A DNA stretch of 64,000 bases from Candidatus Methylomicrobium oryzae (GCF_016745425.1 NZ_JAERVK010000003.1:248001-312000), one strand, 5' to 3'. Positions 34,756 through 43,848 are shown, counted from the stretch's first letter. Notes: generated from the sequence alone by a model not told the origin. A program made the numbers and translations.

Positions 34756-36657
34756 ATGAAATCGTGCATTATCTCTCGGCAAACATTTCTTGCCGTCCTG
34801 CTGATCAATCTTTCAGGAATTGCCTGTCTCGGGGCGGCGGAGCCGCCGCTCGCGCCCGGTTACGGCAATCTGCAGTTCGCGTTGCCGGCACCGGGCACTT
34901 ACGCGTTGCCGCCTTTGGGGGAGGCTGCAAACGGCAAGGTGCTGGACAGCGACGGCAAGACGATCGATCTCTACGATTTGATGGGCGACAAGATCGTGCT
35001 GCTCAGTTTCGTCTATTCGACCTGCAGCGACGTGAACGGCTGTCCCTTGGCGACCGCGGTGCTGCATAAAATCAAACGGCGCCTTGCCGATGAGAAAGAT
35101 ATCGCCGCCAAATTAAGGCTGATTACGCTCAGCTTCAATCCGGAGCACGATACGCCCGACACAATGGCGATATACGGCAAGGAGTTTCAGGCGCCGGGCA
35201 TCGAATGGCATTTTCTGACGACGCGTTCCGAGGCCGACCTGCAGCCGATTCTCGAAGGCTACAAGCATACGGTGCAGAAGGTTTACGACGCGGAAGGCAA
35301 GAGCACCGGTACGTTTTCGCATGTGCTGCGGGTATATCTGATCGATACGGACAAACGCATCCGGAACATTTACAGCGTCTCGTTTCTGCATGCGGATACG
35401 CTGATCAACGACATCAAGACCTTGTTGAGCGGCCGACCCAATACCGCCGCGCCCAAGGCGGCTGCGGCCGGCAAGCCGTCTGTGTATCAGGCCGGGGATG
35501 ACAAGTCCGATTATCAGAGCGCCGAATATCAAACCCATTCGCTGGCAATGAAGGAGCGGCGGGGCAAAGCGATCGACCTTTTGGAGGCGGCTCGAAAGCC
35601 GATGCTGGGCTTGCCGCCCGTGCCGGTGCCGAAGGACAATCCTTTAACCCCGGCGAAAATCAGTCTGGGCCGCAAACTGTTTTACGACCGTCGCCTGTCG
35701 CTGAACAAGACCTTTTCCTGCGCGATGTGCCATATTCCGGAGCAGGGCTTTACCAGCAACGAAATGGCGACCGCGGTCGGCGTCGAAGGGCGGACGGTCC
35801 GCCGCAACTCCCCGACGTTATATAATGTGGCTTATCTCGATCGCCTGTTTCACGACGGTCGCGAAACGACATTGGAGCAACAGGCATGGGGGCCGCTACT
35901 CGCGCACGATGAGATGGCGAATCCGTCGATCGGTTATGTGCTGGATACGGTCGCCAACAGCGAGGATTACCGGGGACTGTTTCAAAAAGCCTTCGGCAAA
36001 GGGCCGAGCATGGAAACCCTCGGGATGGCGATCGCCAGCTACGAGCGCACCTTGAACTCGGCCGATTCGCCGTTCGACCGCTGGTTCTACGGTAAGGACA
36101 AGAAAGCGCTGAGCGACCAGGCGCAGCAGGGTTTCAAATTGTTTACCGGCAAAGCCCGGTGTTCCGGGTGCCACACGGTCGATTCGAAATTTGCGCTGTT
36201 TACCGACAACGGCTTCCACAATACCGGGATCGGTTTTGCCGCGGCGATGGACGGCTCGAACGCAAAGCGCCGCGTGCAGATTGCGCCGGGCACCTTCGTC
36301 GAAGTCGACCGCGAGGTGATCGATTCGGTATCCGGCGACAAGGGCAACGATCTCGGCCGTTATGAAGTCACCCAAAAACCCGAGGACCGCTGGAAATACC
36401 GCACGCCTTCTCTGCGCAATATCGGTTTGACTGCGCCGTACATGCATGACGGCAGCCTGGGGACGTTAGAGGCAGTCGTGCAATTTTACCGGCAAGGCGG
36501 GCGTCCCAACGAAAACCAGGATTCTTTGATCCGGCCTTTGCCGCTGAACGATCGGGAAGCGGCGGCGCTGGTCGCGTTCCTGAAGAGCCTGACCGGTTCG
36601 AACGTCGGTGAGTTGGTAGGCGATGCGTTTGCGGCACCGATCGGCGATGCGAAATGA
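34756..36657 (+). CDS. SCO1/SenC-like domain fused to a di-haem cytochrome c peroxidase (MauG/CcpA class)
   Basis: Exported fusion protein of 633 aa. The N-terminus has a signal peptide (about 1-27). Residues about 50-225 form an SCO/thioredoxin-fold domain with Cys 90 and Cys 96 (CSDVNGC, a CX5C spacing rather than the usual CX3C) and a His at 189 (FSHVLRVYLID), the pattern of an SCO copper site. A linker rich in Ala/Pro follows. Residues about 285-625 form a di-haem peroxidase with CAMCH (322-326) and CSGCH (469-473), plus LGRKLFYDRRLS, RNSPTLYN and TPSLRNIGLTAPYMHDGS. It should act in the periplasm in peroxide reduction or protein oxidation linked to copper handling. The two domains are usually separate proteins; activity is inferred. 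Confidence 0.9.
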   Translation: MKSCIISRQTFLAVLLINLSGIACLGAAEPPLAPGYGNLQFALPAPGTYALPPLGEAANGKVLDSDGKTIDLYDLMGDKIVLLSFVYSTCSDVNGCPLATAVLHKIKRRLADEKDIAAKLRLITLSFNPEHDTPDTMAIYGKEFQAPGIEWHFLTTRSEADLQPILEGYKHTVQKVYDAEGKSTGTFSHVLRVYLIDTDKRIRNIYSVSFLHADTLINDIKTLLSGRPNTAAPKAAAAGKPSVYQAGDDKSDYQSAEYQTHSLAMKERRGKAIDLLEAARKPMLGLPPVPVPKDNPLTPAKISLGRKLFYDRRLSLNKTFSCAMCHIPEQGFTSNEMATAVGVEGRTVRRNSPTLYNVAYLDRLFHDGRETTLEQQAWGPLLAHDEMANPSIGYVLDTVANSEDYRGLFQKAFGKGPSMETLGMAIASYERTLNSADSPFDRWFYGKDKKALSDQAQQGFKLFTGKARCSGCHTVDSKFALFTDNGFHNTGIGFAAAMDGSNAKRRVQIAPGTFVEVDREVIDSVSGDKGNDLGRYEVTQKPEDRWKYRTPSLRNIGLTAPYMHDGSLGTLEAVVQFYRQGGRPNENQDSLIRPLPLNDREAAALVAFLKSLTGSNVGELVGDAFAAPIGDAK

Positions 36658-36764
36658 CAGATTAGGTTTCTCCGGCTACGACGGATTTTGGTGCTGGAGA
36701 AGCTCAGCCGTTTGATGATAACATGGGGTTTTAAAATCGACGGAATCCGCGCTTAAGAGCGATC

Positions 36765-37463
36765 ATGAACCCCAATCACCGAATCCTGTTTGCCGGCGAT
36801 CCGCACGGAAATTTTCGGCCGCTGATCGAGGCGGTCCGGAAATGCCGTCCCGAAGCGGTCGTGTTGCTCGGCGATTACGATTTGGAACGCCCTTTGGAGC
36901 ACTATCTGGCCGAGATCATGGGCCTGACCGAAATCTGGTGGATTGCGGGCAACCATGACTTCCAGTCGCCCTGCAAATACCACAGCCTGTTCAATTCCTC
37001 GCTTGCCGGCTACAGCCTGCACCTTCGCGTGAAGGAAATCGCCGGGCTGCGAATCGCGGGACTCGGCGGCATTTTTTTGGGTAGGGTCTGGTATCCGCCT
37101 GCCCCGCCGAAGTGGATCAACAAATGTCATTTCTTGAACAACCAGAAAACTGCGCAGCGTTATCCCGAGCTGTCGTTAAAATACCGTTCTGCAATTTGGC
37201 ATGACGAGTTCGAAGCGATGAAAGCCCTGCAGGCCGATATCCTGGTCACGCACGAAGCCCCGTCCTCGCACCGGTTCGGATTTGCGGCAATCGGCGAGCT
37301 GGCCTCCGCGATGGGAGTGAAACACGTGTTTCATGGCCATCTGCACGAAAACTACTCCGCCACGATCCGGCGCAATATCCGCGTGGTGGGCGTCGCCGAT
37401 CAGATGGTGGCCGATTTGGCCGGCAATCTGGTTAACGCCGGAGCATTGGCCGTTTCGGATTAG
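36765..37463 (+). CDS. metallophosphoesterase
   Basis: Calcineurin-like phosphoesterase of 232 aa. The two-metal motifs are GDPHGN (about 11-16), GDYD, GNHD (about 64-67), THEAPSS and GHLHEN (about 191-196). No signal peptide, so cytosolic. The class covers phosphatases, cyclic-nucleotide phosphodiesterases and nucleases, and nothing here narrows the substrate. A 107-bp gap separates it from the SCO-peroxidase gene; it converges with the hydroxylase gene. Confidence 0.85.
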   Translation: MNPNHRILFAGDPHGNFRPLIEAVRKCRPEAVVLLGDYDLERPLEHYLAEIMGLTEIWWIAGNHDFQSPCKYHSLFNSSLAGYSLHLRVKEIAGLRIAGLGGIFLGRVWYPPAPPKWINKCHFLNNQKTAQRYPELSLKYRSAIWHDEFEAMKALQADILVTHEAPSSHRFGFAAIGELASAMGVKHVFHGHLHENYSATIRRNIRVVGVADQMVADLAGNLVNAGALAVSD

Positions 37464-37512
37464 GTCTGCTTTTTCAAGCCGGCGGATCCGGGAAATTCGT
37501 AGCTGGCCGGTT

Positions 37513-38298
37513 TCAGCGTAAGGTTTTCAAAGGCAGCCGCAGCAGCCGGAGAAAACCCAATTCTTCGGGCTTTCGGTAAGGAGCCAAGCCGAGCGTCATC
37601 GTCATCTGCGGCTCTTTCGGATCGGCGGTATAGGTGCCGCACAGCCTGTCCCAGAGCGAAATCGAAAATCCGTAATTGCTGTCCGTTTCCACGCGCCGGG
37701 CCGAGTGGTGAATCCGGTGCATGTCCGGCGTGATGATCAGCCAACGCAGTTTCCGGTCGAGCGCGGGCCGGATATCGACATTGCTGTGATTGAAGGTCGC
37801 CGCGCCGTTCAGGACGATCTCGAAGAAGATCACCGAAGCCGGGTCGGCGCCGACCAGGAGGATACAGAGGACTTTATAAAGCATCGACAGCACGATTTCG
37901 AGCGGATGAAATCGGACCGCCGTGGTGACGTCGAATTCGAGATCGGTGTGGTGCACCTGATGCAGGCGCCAGAGCAGGGGCCATTTATGCATCAGGATGT
38001 GCTGGGCGTAGAGGGCGAAGTCGAGTAAGATCAGTGTAACGGCAACCGCCAGCCAATGAGGCGTCAGCACGAGGTTCAACATGCCCCAGCCGTGCGTTTG
38101 CGCGAATACCGCGCTCAAATAGGCGAAGCTGCCGATGGTGACTCCCATCAGGATCATGTTGAAAGCGGCCAGGCCCAGATTGATCGGCCAGCGCTGCCTG
38201 GGTCCAAGCTGCAGCATCCGTTTCGGACGCCAGCGTTCCCAGCCGGCCATGATCACGAAAATGCCCAGTGCGGCGGATAGGCGGATTACCGTTTCCAA
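37513..38298 (-). CDS. sterol desaturase / fatty-acid hydroxylase family membrane protein
   Basis: Integral membrane di-iron oxygenase of 261 aa. The eight-histidine pattern is seen in HILMHKWPLLWRLHQVHH, then HSN and HRIHHS. Four or so TM segments surround it (start VIRLSAALGIFVIMAGWERW). The start is set at a TTG (38298) because an AGAGGGGG ribosome site lies 5-6 bases upstream. This start overlaps the end of the glycosyltransferase gene by 13 bp. An ATG at 38394 would overlap it by over 100 bp and add a non-family N-terminus. Methanotrophs make hopanoids and sterols, but the substrate here is not known. Confidence 0.85.
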   Translation of the reverse strand: METVIRLSAALGIFVIMAGWERWRPKRMLQLGPRQRWPINLGLAAFNMILMGVTIGSFAYLSAVFAQTHGWGMLNLVLTPHWLAVAVTLILLDFALYAQHILMHKWPLLWRLHQVHHTDLEFDVTTAVRFHPLEIVLSMLYKVLCILLVGADPASVIFFEIVLNGAATFNHSNVDIRPALDRKLRWLIITPDMHRIHHSARRVETDSNYGFSISLWDRLCGTYTADPKEPQMTMTLGLAPYRKPEELGFLRLLRLPLKTLR

Positions 38299-38975
38299 AA
38301 GCGCCCCCTCTGATAAAGTACTGCCAACTTGGCCGGTTCGGCGCCGAAAAAATAGCGAAGGCGCAACGACCACATCAGCAAGACCGTCTTCCATACCCCA
38401 AATGATTCCCAGCGGCGGCCGGAACTAGTGGCTTTTGCGGTGAGACAAATCGGCGGGCCGATAGTTTTCAACAATTTTGACAAGGCAATGTCTTCCATCA
38501 ACGCGATTTCAGGGTAGCCTCCTACGCCGAAAAAAGCCTGCCGGGTCGCGAAAATCACCTGGTCGCCGGTCGCGATCCCGGTCAGCCGGGAGCGCCAGTT
38601 CATCATCCGGGCGATTACCTTCAGCATCACGGGCCGGCCTCGCAGGCGGATATCGAAACGCCCCCATTGTCCGCCCTCCGCCAGATGCTGCTCGATCAGC
38701 CCCAGTGCCGCATCCGGTAACGCCGTATCGGCGTGCAAAAAGAGCAGCACATCGCCTTTCGCCTGCTGGGCGCCTGCGTTCATTTGCAGGGCTCGGCCTT
38801 TGCGGGCGGAAATCACCCGGTCGGCCAATCCGGAGGCGATTCTTACCGTAGCGTCGGTACTGCCGCCGTCGGCGACGATAATTTCGGCCCGGTTACGCAG
38901 CGGCTGCAGGGCGGCCAGGCAGTGGGGCAGGGACTGAGACTCATTCAGTACCGGAATGATGATCGAAAAATGCAT
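38286..38975 (-). CDS. family 2 glycosyltransferase (TIGR04283-like)
   Basis: GT-A glycosyltransferase of 229 aa. The nucleotide-sugar domain begins FSIIIPVLNESQSLPHC, followed by IIVADGGSTDATV, the metal-binding FLHADT and an acceptor-side ALMEDIALSKLL. The C-terminus is hydrophobic-aromatic (WKTVLLMWSLRLRYFFG) and may touch the membrane. It matches the TIGR04283 subfamily, sometimes named for arsenosugar synthesis. No arsenic gene is nearby, so that role is doubtful here. It is coupled to the downstream hydroxylase gene (13-bp overlap). Confidence 0.87.
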   Translation of the reverse strand: MHFSIIIPVLNESQSLPHCLAALQPLRNRAEIIVADGGSTDATVRIASGLADRVISARKGRALQMNAGAQQAKGDVLLFLHADTALPDAALGLIEQHLAEGGQWGRFDIRLRGRPVMLKVIARMMNWRSRLTGIATGDQVIFATRQAFFGVGGYPEIALMEDIALSKLLKTIGPPICLTAKATSSGRRWESFGVWKTVLLMWSLRLRYFFGAEPAKLAVLYQRGRFWKR

Positions 38976-39113
38976 AAAGGGCTCAATATAAAAAAACGTC
39001 GATTGTCCGCTATTCCTGATAGGGATACAGGCATGAGTCGATTTTTATTCTGGCGTAAAGATTCAAGCGTTTATCCCCGCCTCTTTATCCGGATGTTATT
39101 AACTGGAAAGAAA

Positions 39114-39142
39114 TTGACAGTTTCCCGAAGCCTGTCTATATT
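39114..39142 (+). promoter_or_regulatory. sigma-70 promoter far upstream of aqpZ
   Basis: TTGACA (39114-39119) and TATATT (39137-39142) are separated by exactly 17 bases, an almost perfect housekeeping promoter. Transcription would start near 39149, leaving a leader of about 240 bases before the aqpZ ATG at 39389. The rest of 38976-39388 holds no gene: one inverted repeat over the start site and a small hairpin CTTGA-N5-TCAAG near 39222. Confidence 0.6.
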
Positions 39143-39173
39143 GCCTCGTCGTTTTTAAAAATAATGAGGCAAT
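39140..39173. promoter_or_regulatory. inverted repeat overlapping the putative aqpZ-leader start site
   Basis: ATTGCCTC (39140-39147) and GAGGCAAT (39166-39173) are exact reverse complements with an 18-base AT-rich centre. They cover the -10 end and the predicted +1 to +25, a place where a repressor would act. Operator function is inference. Confidence 0.4.
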
Positions 39174-39388
39174 TGATTTTATTGTTTGACCGTTCCCCTA
39201 AGCAAACGGAAAAAGTAAAGGCTTGATATCCTCAAGGCGGCTGTTATTCGTTTGTTTATTAATTTAAGTTTGTGATTGATGGGCCGTTATGGACTTTGGG
39301 TTCAGGACGGTGAGGAAGTATTCCGCAAGGGACGCGCATCCGCGCAGGATTATCCGAGTTATTTATCATGAATTGCAGGAGAATAAAC

Positions 39389-40078
39389 ATGAAGCAAATA
39401 GGCGCCGAATTTTTGGGAACTTTCTGGTTGGTTTTGGGCGGATGCGGCAGCGCAGTATTGGCGGCCGCGTTTCCGAATGTGGGCATCGGATTGCTGGGGG
39501 TTGCGTTTGCTTTCGGGCTTACGGTTTTGACAATGGCGTATGCGATCGGCCATGTTTCCGGTTGCCATCTGAATCCCGCCGTCTCTATCGGTTTATGGGC
39601 CGGCGGGCGTTTTCCGGCGAATAAACTGTTACCTTATATTCTGGCTCAGGTGGCCGGAGGACTGGTCGGCGGCGGCATCCTCTATCTGATCGCCAGCGGC
39701 AAAGCGGGTTTCGATGCCGCGGCCGGTTTCGCGGCTAACGGCTATGGCGAGCATTCGCCCGGCGGTTATTCTCTGGGCGCCGCGTTAGTGACCGAAGTCG
39801 TGATGACCATGATGTTTATACTGATCATTCTCGGCGCCACCGATCGCCGCGCGCCGCAAGGTTTTGCCCCTGTCGCGATAGGTTTGGGCCTGACTCTGAT
39901 ACATCTGATCAGCATACCGGTCACCAACACCTCGGTCAATCCCGCCAGAAGCCTTGGCGTCGCGGTTTATGCCGGCGATTGGGCACTCGGACAGGTTTGG
40001 CTGTTCTGGGTCGCTCCGATTGCGGGCGCGCTTTTCGGGGCCTACATTTATAAGTTCCTAGCCGAAGCGACGGATTAA
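39389..40078 (+). CDS. aqpZ: aquaporin Z (water channel)
   Basis: Inner-membrane water channel of 229 aa with six TM helices and the two NPA loops HLNPAVS and SVNPARS. The selectivity-filter residues of water-specific channels are visible in [17 protein letters not shown] (His, Thr, Arg). Glycerol channels have Gly/Phe there. ATG at 39389 is chosen because the ribosome site GCAGGAG lies 7 bases upstream; an ATG at 39368 is less likely. A sigma-70 promoter 240 bp upstream may drive it through a long leader. Confidence 0.95.
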   Translation: MKQIGAEFLGTFWLVLGGCGSAVLAAAFPNVGIGLLGVAFAFGLTVLTMAYAIGHVSGCHLNPAVSIGLWAGGRFPANKLLPYILAQVAGGLVGGGILYLIASGKAGFDAAAGFAANGYGEHSPGGYSLGAALVTEVVMTMMFILIILGATDRRAPQGFAPVAIGLGLTLIHLISIPVTNTSVNPARSLGVAVYAGDWALGQVWLFWVAPIAGALFGAYIYKFLAEATD

Positions 40079-40142
40079 AAAACCAACGACGCCGGGTTTC
40101 TAAAAAAATTATAAAAATCGTTCATTTGAATCGGCATCCGAG

Positions 40143-40179
40143 CTTCTCGACCTTTGTTAGAAGGAAAGGCTTCGAGAAG
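40143..40179. promoter_or_regulatory. long hairpin upstream of the patatin gene
   Basis: CTTCTCGACCTTT (40143-40155) pairs with AAAGG (40165-40169) and TCGAGAAG (40172-40179), with a two-base bulge and a 9-base loop. It lies 64 bp after aqpZ and 44 bp before the patatin ATG. It could end aqpZ transcription, although there is no T-run, or sit in the patatin leader. Confidence 0.35.
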
Positions 40180-40223
40180 TTCCGGCACGCAGATAACAGG
40201 GCCATCACACACAGGGGGACGGC

Positions 40224-42425
40224 ATGGCAGAAGCACAATCCGCAACCAGTTTTGCGCAAGTTCAGCAGGAAGAACTGGAAGTCATCAAAAACCAGCGGCT
40301 GAACCGGGGCGATATTCGGGAAGCCCATGAAGCCAGGCGCCTTACCGGGCTGGCGATCAGCGGCGGCGGTATCCGTTCCGCTTCGTTCGCGTTGGGTGTT
40401 TTGCAGGGTTTGAACAAATACAATATCTTGCGTCGGGTGGATTATTTATCGACCGTTTCGGGCGGCGGCTATATCGGCTCCTCGCTGACCTGGTTCAATT
40501 ACCAGAATAAAAAGAAAGGCGCGTCCTGGACTTTTCCGTTTGCTTCCGATGCGCTCCATTCGCCGCTGAATTTCCTGAGGCAGAACGGCAATTATCTGCT
40601 GCCGAGCGGCCTCTCGGCCTTGTCGCTGCTGGGCGTCCTGCTGCGTAATATCACGCTGGCGTCTTCGGTTTATCTCGCGGTGATCGTCAGCCTCTTTTAT
40701 CTTTTCGTCAACCTCCGTCTGTTCGTGCCGCAACCCTGGATGCTGCCGTTTACAAACGGCTGGCAGCCGGCCTCCTTTTTCACCCAAGCCGCGCTGGCCA
40801 TGGTGCTGGTCTTCGGGATCACCAGTTTTTTGTATGCCTGGATGACTTGGCGGAAGTTAGGGACGGAGCAGCGCGGGTATCGCGGGCGTTTCTGGTTTCA
40901 GCGCGTGCAGGGCAAGATCATTTTGCTGGCGCTTGCATTCTGGGTATTGGCGTTGCTGCCGGAAATCAACCAATTCGTCAGCGATAAACTGCGCGGAATG
41001 GAATATATGACCACTTCCTTTCCGGCGCTGCTCGGCATGATCGGATCGGTTTACGAATTTTTCCAGCAGCAAAAGGGCAATCAGGCCGGCAAAGGCGCAA
41101 TGACGGAGATTCGTATTCTGCTGACCTCGGCATTGTTGATCTTCGGCATTATGGCGGTCGGTTATAAATTCGCGCTGGATTGGGATCAATCGGACATGCA
41201 GTGGCTTTACGGATTGGTGATCGCCGGCGTCGTCCTGACCGGATGGTTTGTCAACCTGAATCTGTTCGGCATCGGACGGATGGATCGCGACCGCCTGATG
41301 GAAGCCTTTCTGCCGAATCCGCAAGCGGTGAACAATACGCGTTGGGAACTGGCGACCGAAGCCGATGTGGCTTTTTTTACCCAAGTTTCCGGACCCGATC
41401 AATGGGGGCCTTACCACATCATCAATACCAATGCCGTTCTGGTCGATTCTCCCAATGCCAAATACCGGGGCCGCGCCGGGGACAATTTCATCATGTCCCA
41501 TCTGTATTGCGGCGGCGACGCGGTCGGTTTTTATCCGATGGAAGCGCTGTCCGACGGCGAAATGACCCTCGCGACGGCAGTGTCGATTTCGGGCGCCGCG
41601 TTGAATCCGAACGCCGCCAACTCCGGACAGGGCACCACCCGCAACCGCCTGGTTTCGTTTCTGCTGACGTTTTTCAATATCCGGCTGGGCTTCTGGATAC
41701 AGAATCCGGCGGTGACCGGTTGGCGGAAAATCCTGTCGGATATGAACAGGCGCCCCAACTTTTTCTATCCGGGCTTTTTTCAGGGCTTATTGGGACAGGA
41801 CCTCAGGGAAAACGTGGGCTATCTGGAGCTGACCGACGGCGGCCATTTCGACAATACCGGGCTGTATGAATTGATCAGAAGGCGCGTCGACACCCTCTAT
41901 TTTTCTTCGGCCGGCGCGGACCCGAATTTCACTCTGGACGATATCGGCAGTTTGCTGGTGCGGATCCAGGTCGACTTCGACGTCACGGTTACTTTCAATG
42001 ACGAGCTGGAAAGCCTGATGCCGGGGTCGGACGGGGAAAGCGTGTACGCGAAGCGCTTCGGCTTTTCGAGAATGGGCTTCGACCGGGGAACGATCCATTA
42101 CCCGGCCAGCGCCACGGAGCCCGCCAAAAAGGGCACCCTGTATATCGTCAGGGCGACGCTGGCCAAGGATTTGCCGGCGGAAATCTACAGTTACCGCGCC
42201 CAGCATGAGGAGTTTCCGAATCAGTCCACGAACGACCAGTTCTTTGACGAGGTTCAGGTCGAGGCTTATCGGGAGTTGGGGCTCCGGCTGACCGCGCAGA
42301 TGTGCAGCGCGCTGTCGCTTTCCAGCGAAGAAATTACGCAGGTTTCGGAGATCTTCGCGGAAACGGCGCAAGAAGAAACCGTCGAAGGGGTACAGGAAGA
42401 CGTCGAAGGCGTGCCGGAAGTGTAA
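40224..42425 (+). CDS. patatin-like phospholipase with internal transmembrane region
   Basis: Predicted serine lipid hydrolase of 733 aa. The N-terminal part has the oxyanion loop ISGGGIRSA (45-53) and the nucleophile elbow STVSGGGY (Ser 79), where the first Gly of GxSxG is Thr. About six TM helices (roughly 135-360) are inserted next. The catalytic Asp comes only after them, in TDGGHFDNTGLYELI (Asp about 537). The C-terminus is acidic (ETVEGVQEDVEGVPEV). Membrane patatins of this layout are poorly characterised. No partner gene is obvious: it stands alone between aqpZ and the convergent PepSY gene. Substrate unknown. Confidence 0.86.
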   Translation: MAEAQSATSFAQVQQEELEVIKNQRLNRGDIREAHEARRLTGLAISGGGIRSASFALGVLQGLNKYNILRRVDYLSTVSGGGYIGSSLTWFNYQNKKKGASWTFPFASDALHSPLNFLRQNGNYLLPSGLSALSLLGVLLRNITLASSVYLAVIVSLFYLFVNLRLFVPQPWMLPFTNGWQPASFFTQAALAMVLVFGITSFLYAWMTWRKLGTEQRGYRGRFWFQRVQGKIILLALAFWVLALLPEINQFVSDKLRGMEYMTTSFPALLGMIGSVYEFFQQQKGNQAGKGAMTEIRILLTSALLIFGIMAVGYKFALDWDQSDMQWLYGLVIAGVVLTGWFVNLNLFGIGRMDRDRLMEAFLPNPQAVNNTRWELATEADVAFFTQVSGPDQWGPYHIINTNAVLVDSPNAKYRGRAGDNFIMSHLYCGGDAVGFYPMEALSDGEMTLATAVSISGAALNPNAANSGQGTTRNRLVSFLLTFFNIRLGFWIQNPAVTGWRKILSDMNRRPNFFYPGFFQGLLGQDLRENVGYLELTDGGHFDNTGLYELIRRRVDTLYFSSAGADPNFTLDDIGSLLVRIQVDFDVTVTFNDELESLMPGSDGESVYAKRFGFSRMGFDRGTIHYPASATEPAKKGTLYIVRATLAKDLPAEIYSYRAQHEEFPNQSTNDQFFDEVQVEAYRELGLRLTAQMCSALSLSSEEITQVSEIFAETAQEETVEGVQEDVEGVPEV

Positions 42426-42489
42426 CGCATCTGCGTTGCGCTTTCATGCCGTAATGTCTTCCGAGAGCCGATTTCCCGGCCGCCGACGG

Positions 42490-43779
42490 TTACCGGCTCA
42501 GTTTTTGCCACCACGCAACGGCTTGCGGCAGGGCTTTTCGCCCGGATTCAGCGGTCAGCCGCCCGAGCGCAAGGCCCAAGCGCCAAGCCAGGGCGAGGAT
42601 CCGGTAACCGGCTTTTTTCAGAGGCGTAAAATCGACCGCGCGATCCCGAAGCACGCCGCGCCGGCACAGCCATCGGAACAGACCGCTCAGGTACAGAAAA
42701 AACAGTGCCTGTCCGGCCAAAAACCAGAGCAACCGTCCCGAGGCGCCCACGGCCTCGCCCGAATGCAGCGGCCATAGCCAAGCCGCCGCGATTTGTCCGG
42801 CCGTAAATCGGGCCGGATCGCGCACCTCCAGAATGTGGCCGCTCCAGCGGTCTACCCACACGGTGGTGAAAGGATGGCGCTGATTGATTTCGCCGTCCTG
42901 GCGAAAATGGATTTCAAACACCCCGCTGTCGCCGATCGGCGTGCTGATCTGCCGCAATTCGGCATTCGGGAACGGCGCACGGGCAATGAACTCGGCGCCT
43001 TCCAGGCCGAGTGGATGATCGTTCGGCACGGCGGTGCTGACGATCGCGCCGTTCGTTTCGCCGTGCCCCATTCCGGCCTCGCCGGTCAGCGTCTCCACCA
43101 GCTTTGGGTAAGAGAGCAAAAAGCCGGTGCCGGCCAGCATGATGATTGCTACGGCGCTCAGAAAACCGGTGATCCGGTGTAAATCGGTCGCGAAACGCAG
43201 CAGGCCAGCTTGCCTCCGTATCGTCAGCGCTTTGCGTAGCCCCTTTAGGCCGGGCCACCACAAATACAGCCCGCTGCATGCCGAAAGCATCAACAGCAGC
43301 CCCAAACTTCCCACCGTTTTCCGCCCGGTCAGGCCGAGCAGCAGATGACTGTGCAAATCCAGGAACCAAGTCGTAAAGGTCGAGCCCCAGAAGCGGCTCG
43401 CGACGACCTCAGCGGTGTAGGGATTGACCGACACCATCAAGGGAGCGTACCACTCGAAATACGTTTCGCGCGGTTTTTCGAACCAGGCGGTAATCATCCC
43501 GTGCGGGGATCTCGGCATTTCGAGCGTCCAAGCGCCGTGACGGTCCGGATGCACTGCGCGCACCGCCGCCAAGATCTTGTCCAGCGATTGGTAACCGCCT
43601 TCGGGACGGTCGACCACCAGGCGTGGATTCAGCAGTTCGTCGATATCTTCCCGGTAAATGTTGAAACTGCCGGTCAGGCCCAGCAGGGCAAACAAAAAAC
43701 CGGCGCCGAGCGCCAGCAGCAGATGCAGTTTGAGCCAGGCGGCCCGCCCGCGCCGGGCCTTGATGATCGCATGGGTCAT
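42490..43779 (-). CDS. PepSY-associated transmembrane protein
   Basis: Inner-membrane protein of 429 aa with four or more TM helices: first at 15-40 (LKLHLLLALGAGFLFALLGLTGSF), a pair around 140-180 (HSHLLLGLTGRKT...LLLMLSACSGLYLWWPGL), one near 200-225, and a C-terminal one (LLWFLAGQALFFLYLSGLF). Conserved His residues (HLLL, DLHSHLLLG, DLHRITGF, LWPLHSGEA) are typical of the PepSY_TM (PiuB) family, often linked to iron or siderophore reduction. It lies 69 bp downstream of fae on the same strand. Role not proven. Confidence 0.85.
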   Translation of the reverse strand: MTHAIIKARRGRAAWLKLHLLLALGAGFLFALLGLTGSFNIYREDIDELLNPRLVVDRPEGGYQSLDKILAAVRAVHPDRHGAWTLEMPRSPHGMITAWFEKPRETYFEWYAPLMVSVNPYTAEVVASRFWGSTFTTWFLDLHSHLLLGLTGRKTVGSLGLLLMLSACSGLYLWWPGLKGLRKALTIRRQAGLLRFATDLHRITGFLSAVAIIMLAGTGFLLSYPKLVETLTGEAGMGHGETNGAIVSTAVPNDHPLGLEGAEFIARAPFPNAELRQISTPIGDSGVFEIHFRQDGEINQRHPFTTVWVDRWSGHILEVRDPARFTAGQIAAAWLWPLHSGEAVGASGRLLWFLAGQALFFLYLSGLFRWLCRRGVLRDRAVDFTPLKKAGYRILALAWRLGLALGRLTAESGRKALPQAVAWWQKLSR

Positions 43780-43848
43780 TCGAGAACGGAAGATTCGAAA
43801 AAACTCGAATTATCCCACGGATCGGCATTTCCTGTCAGGCACGCCGCA

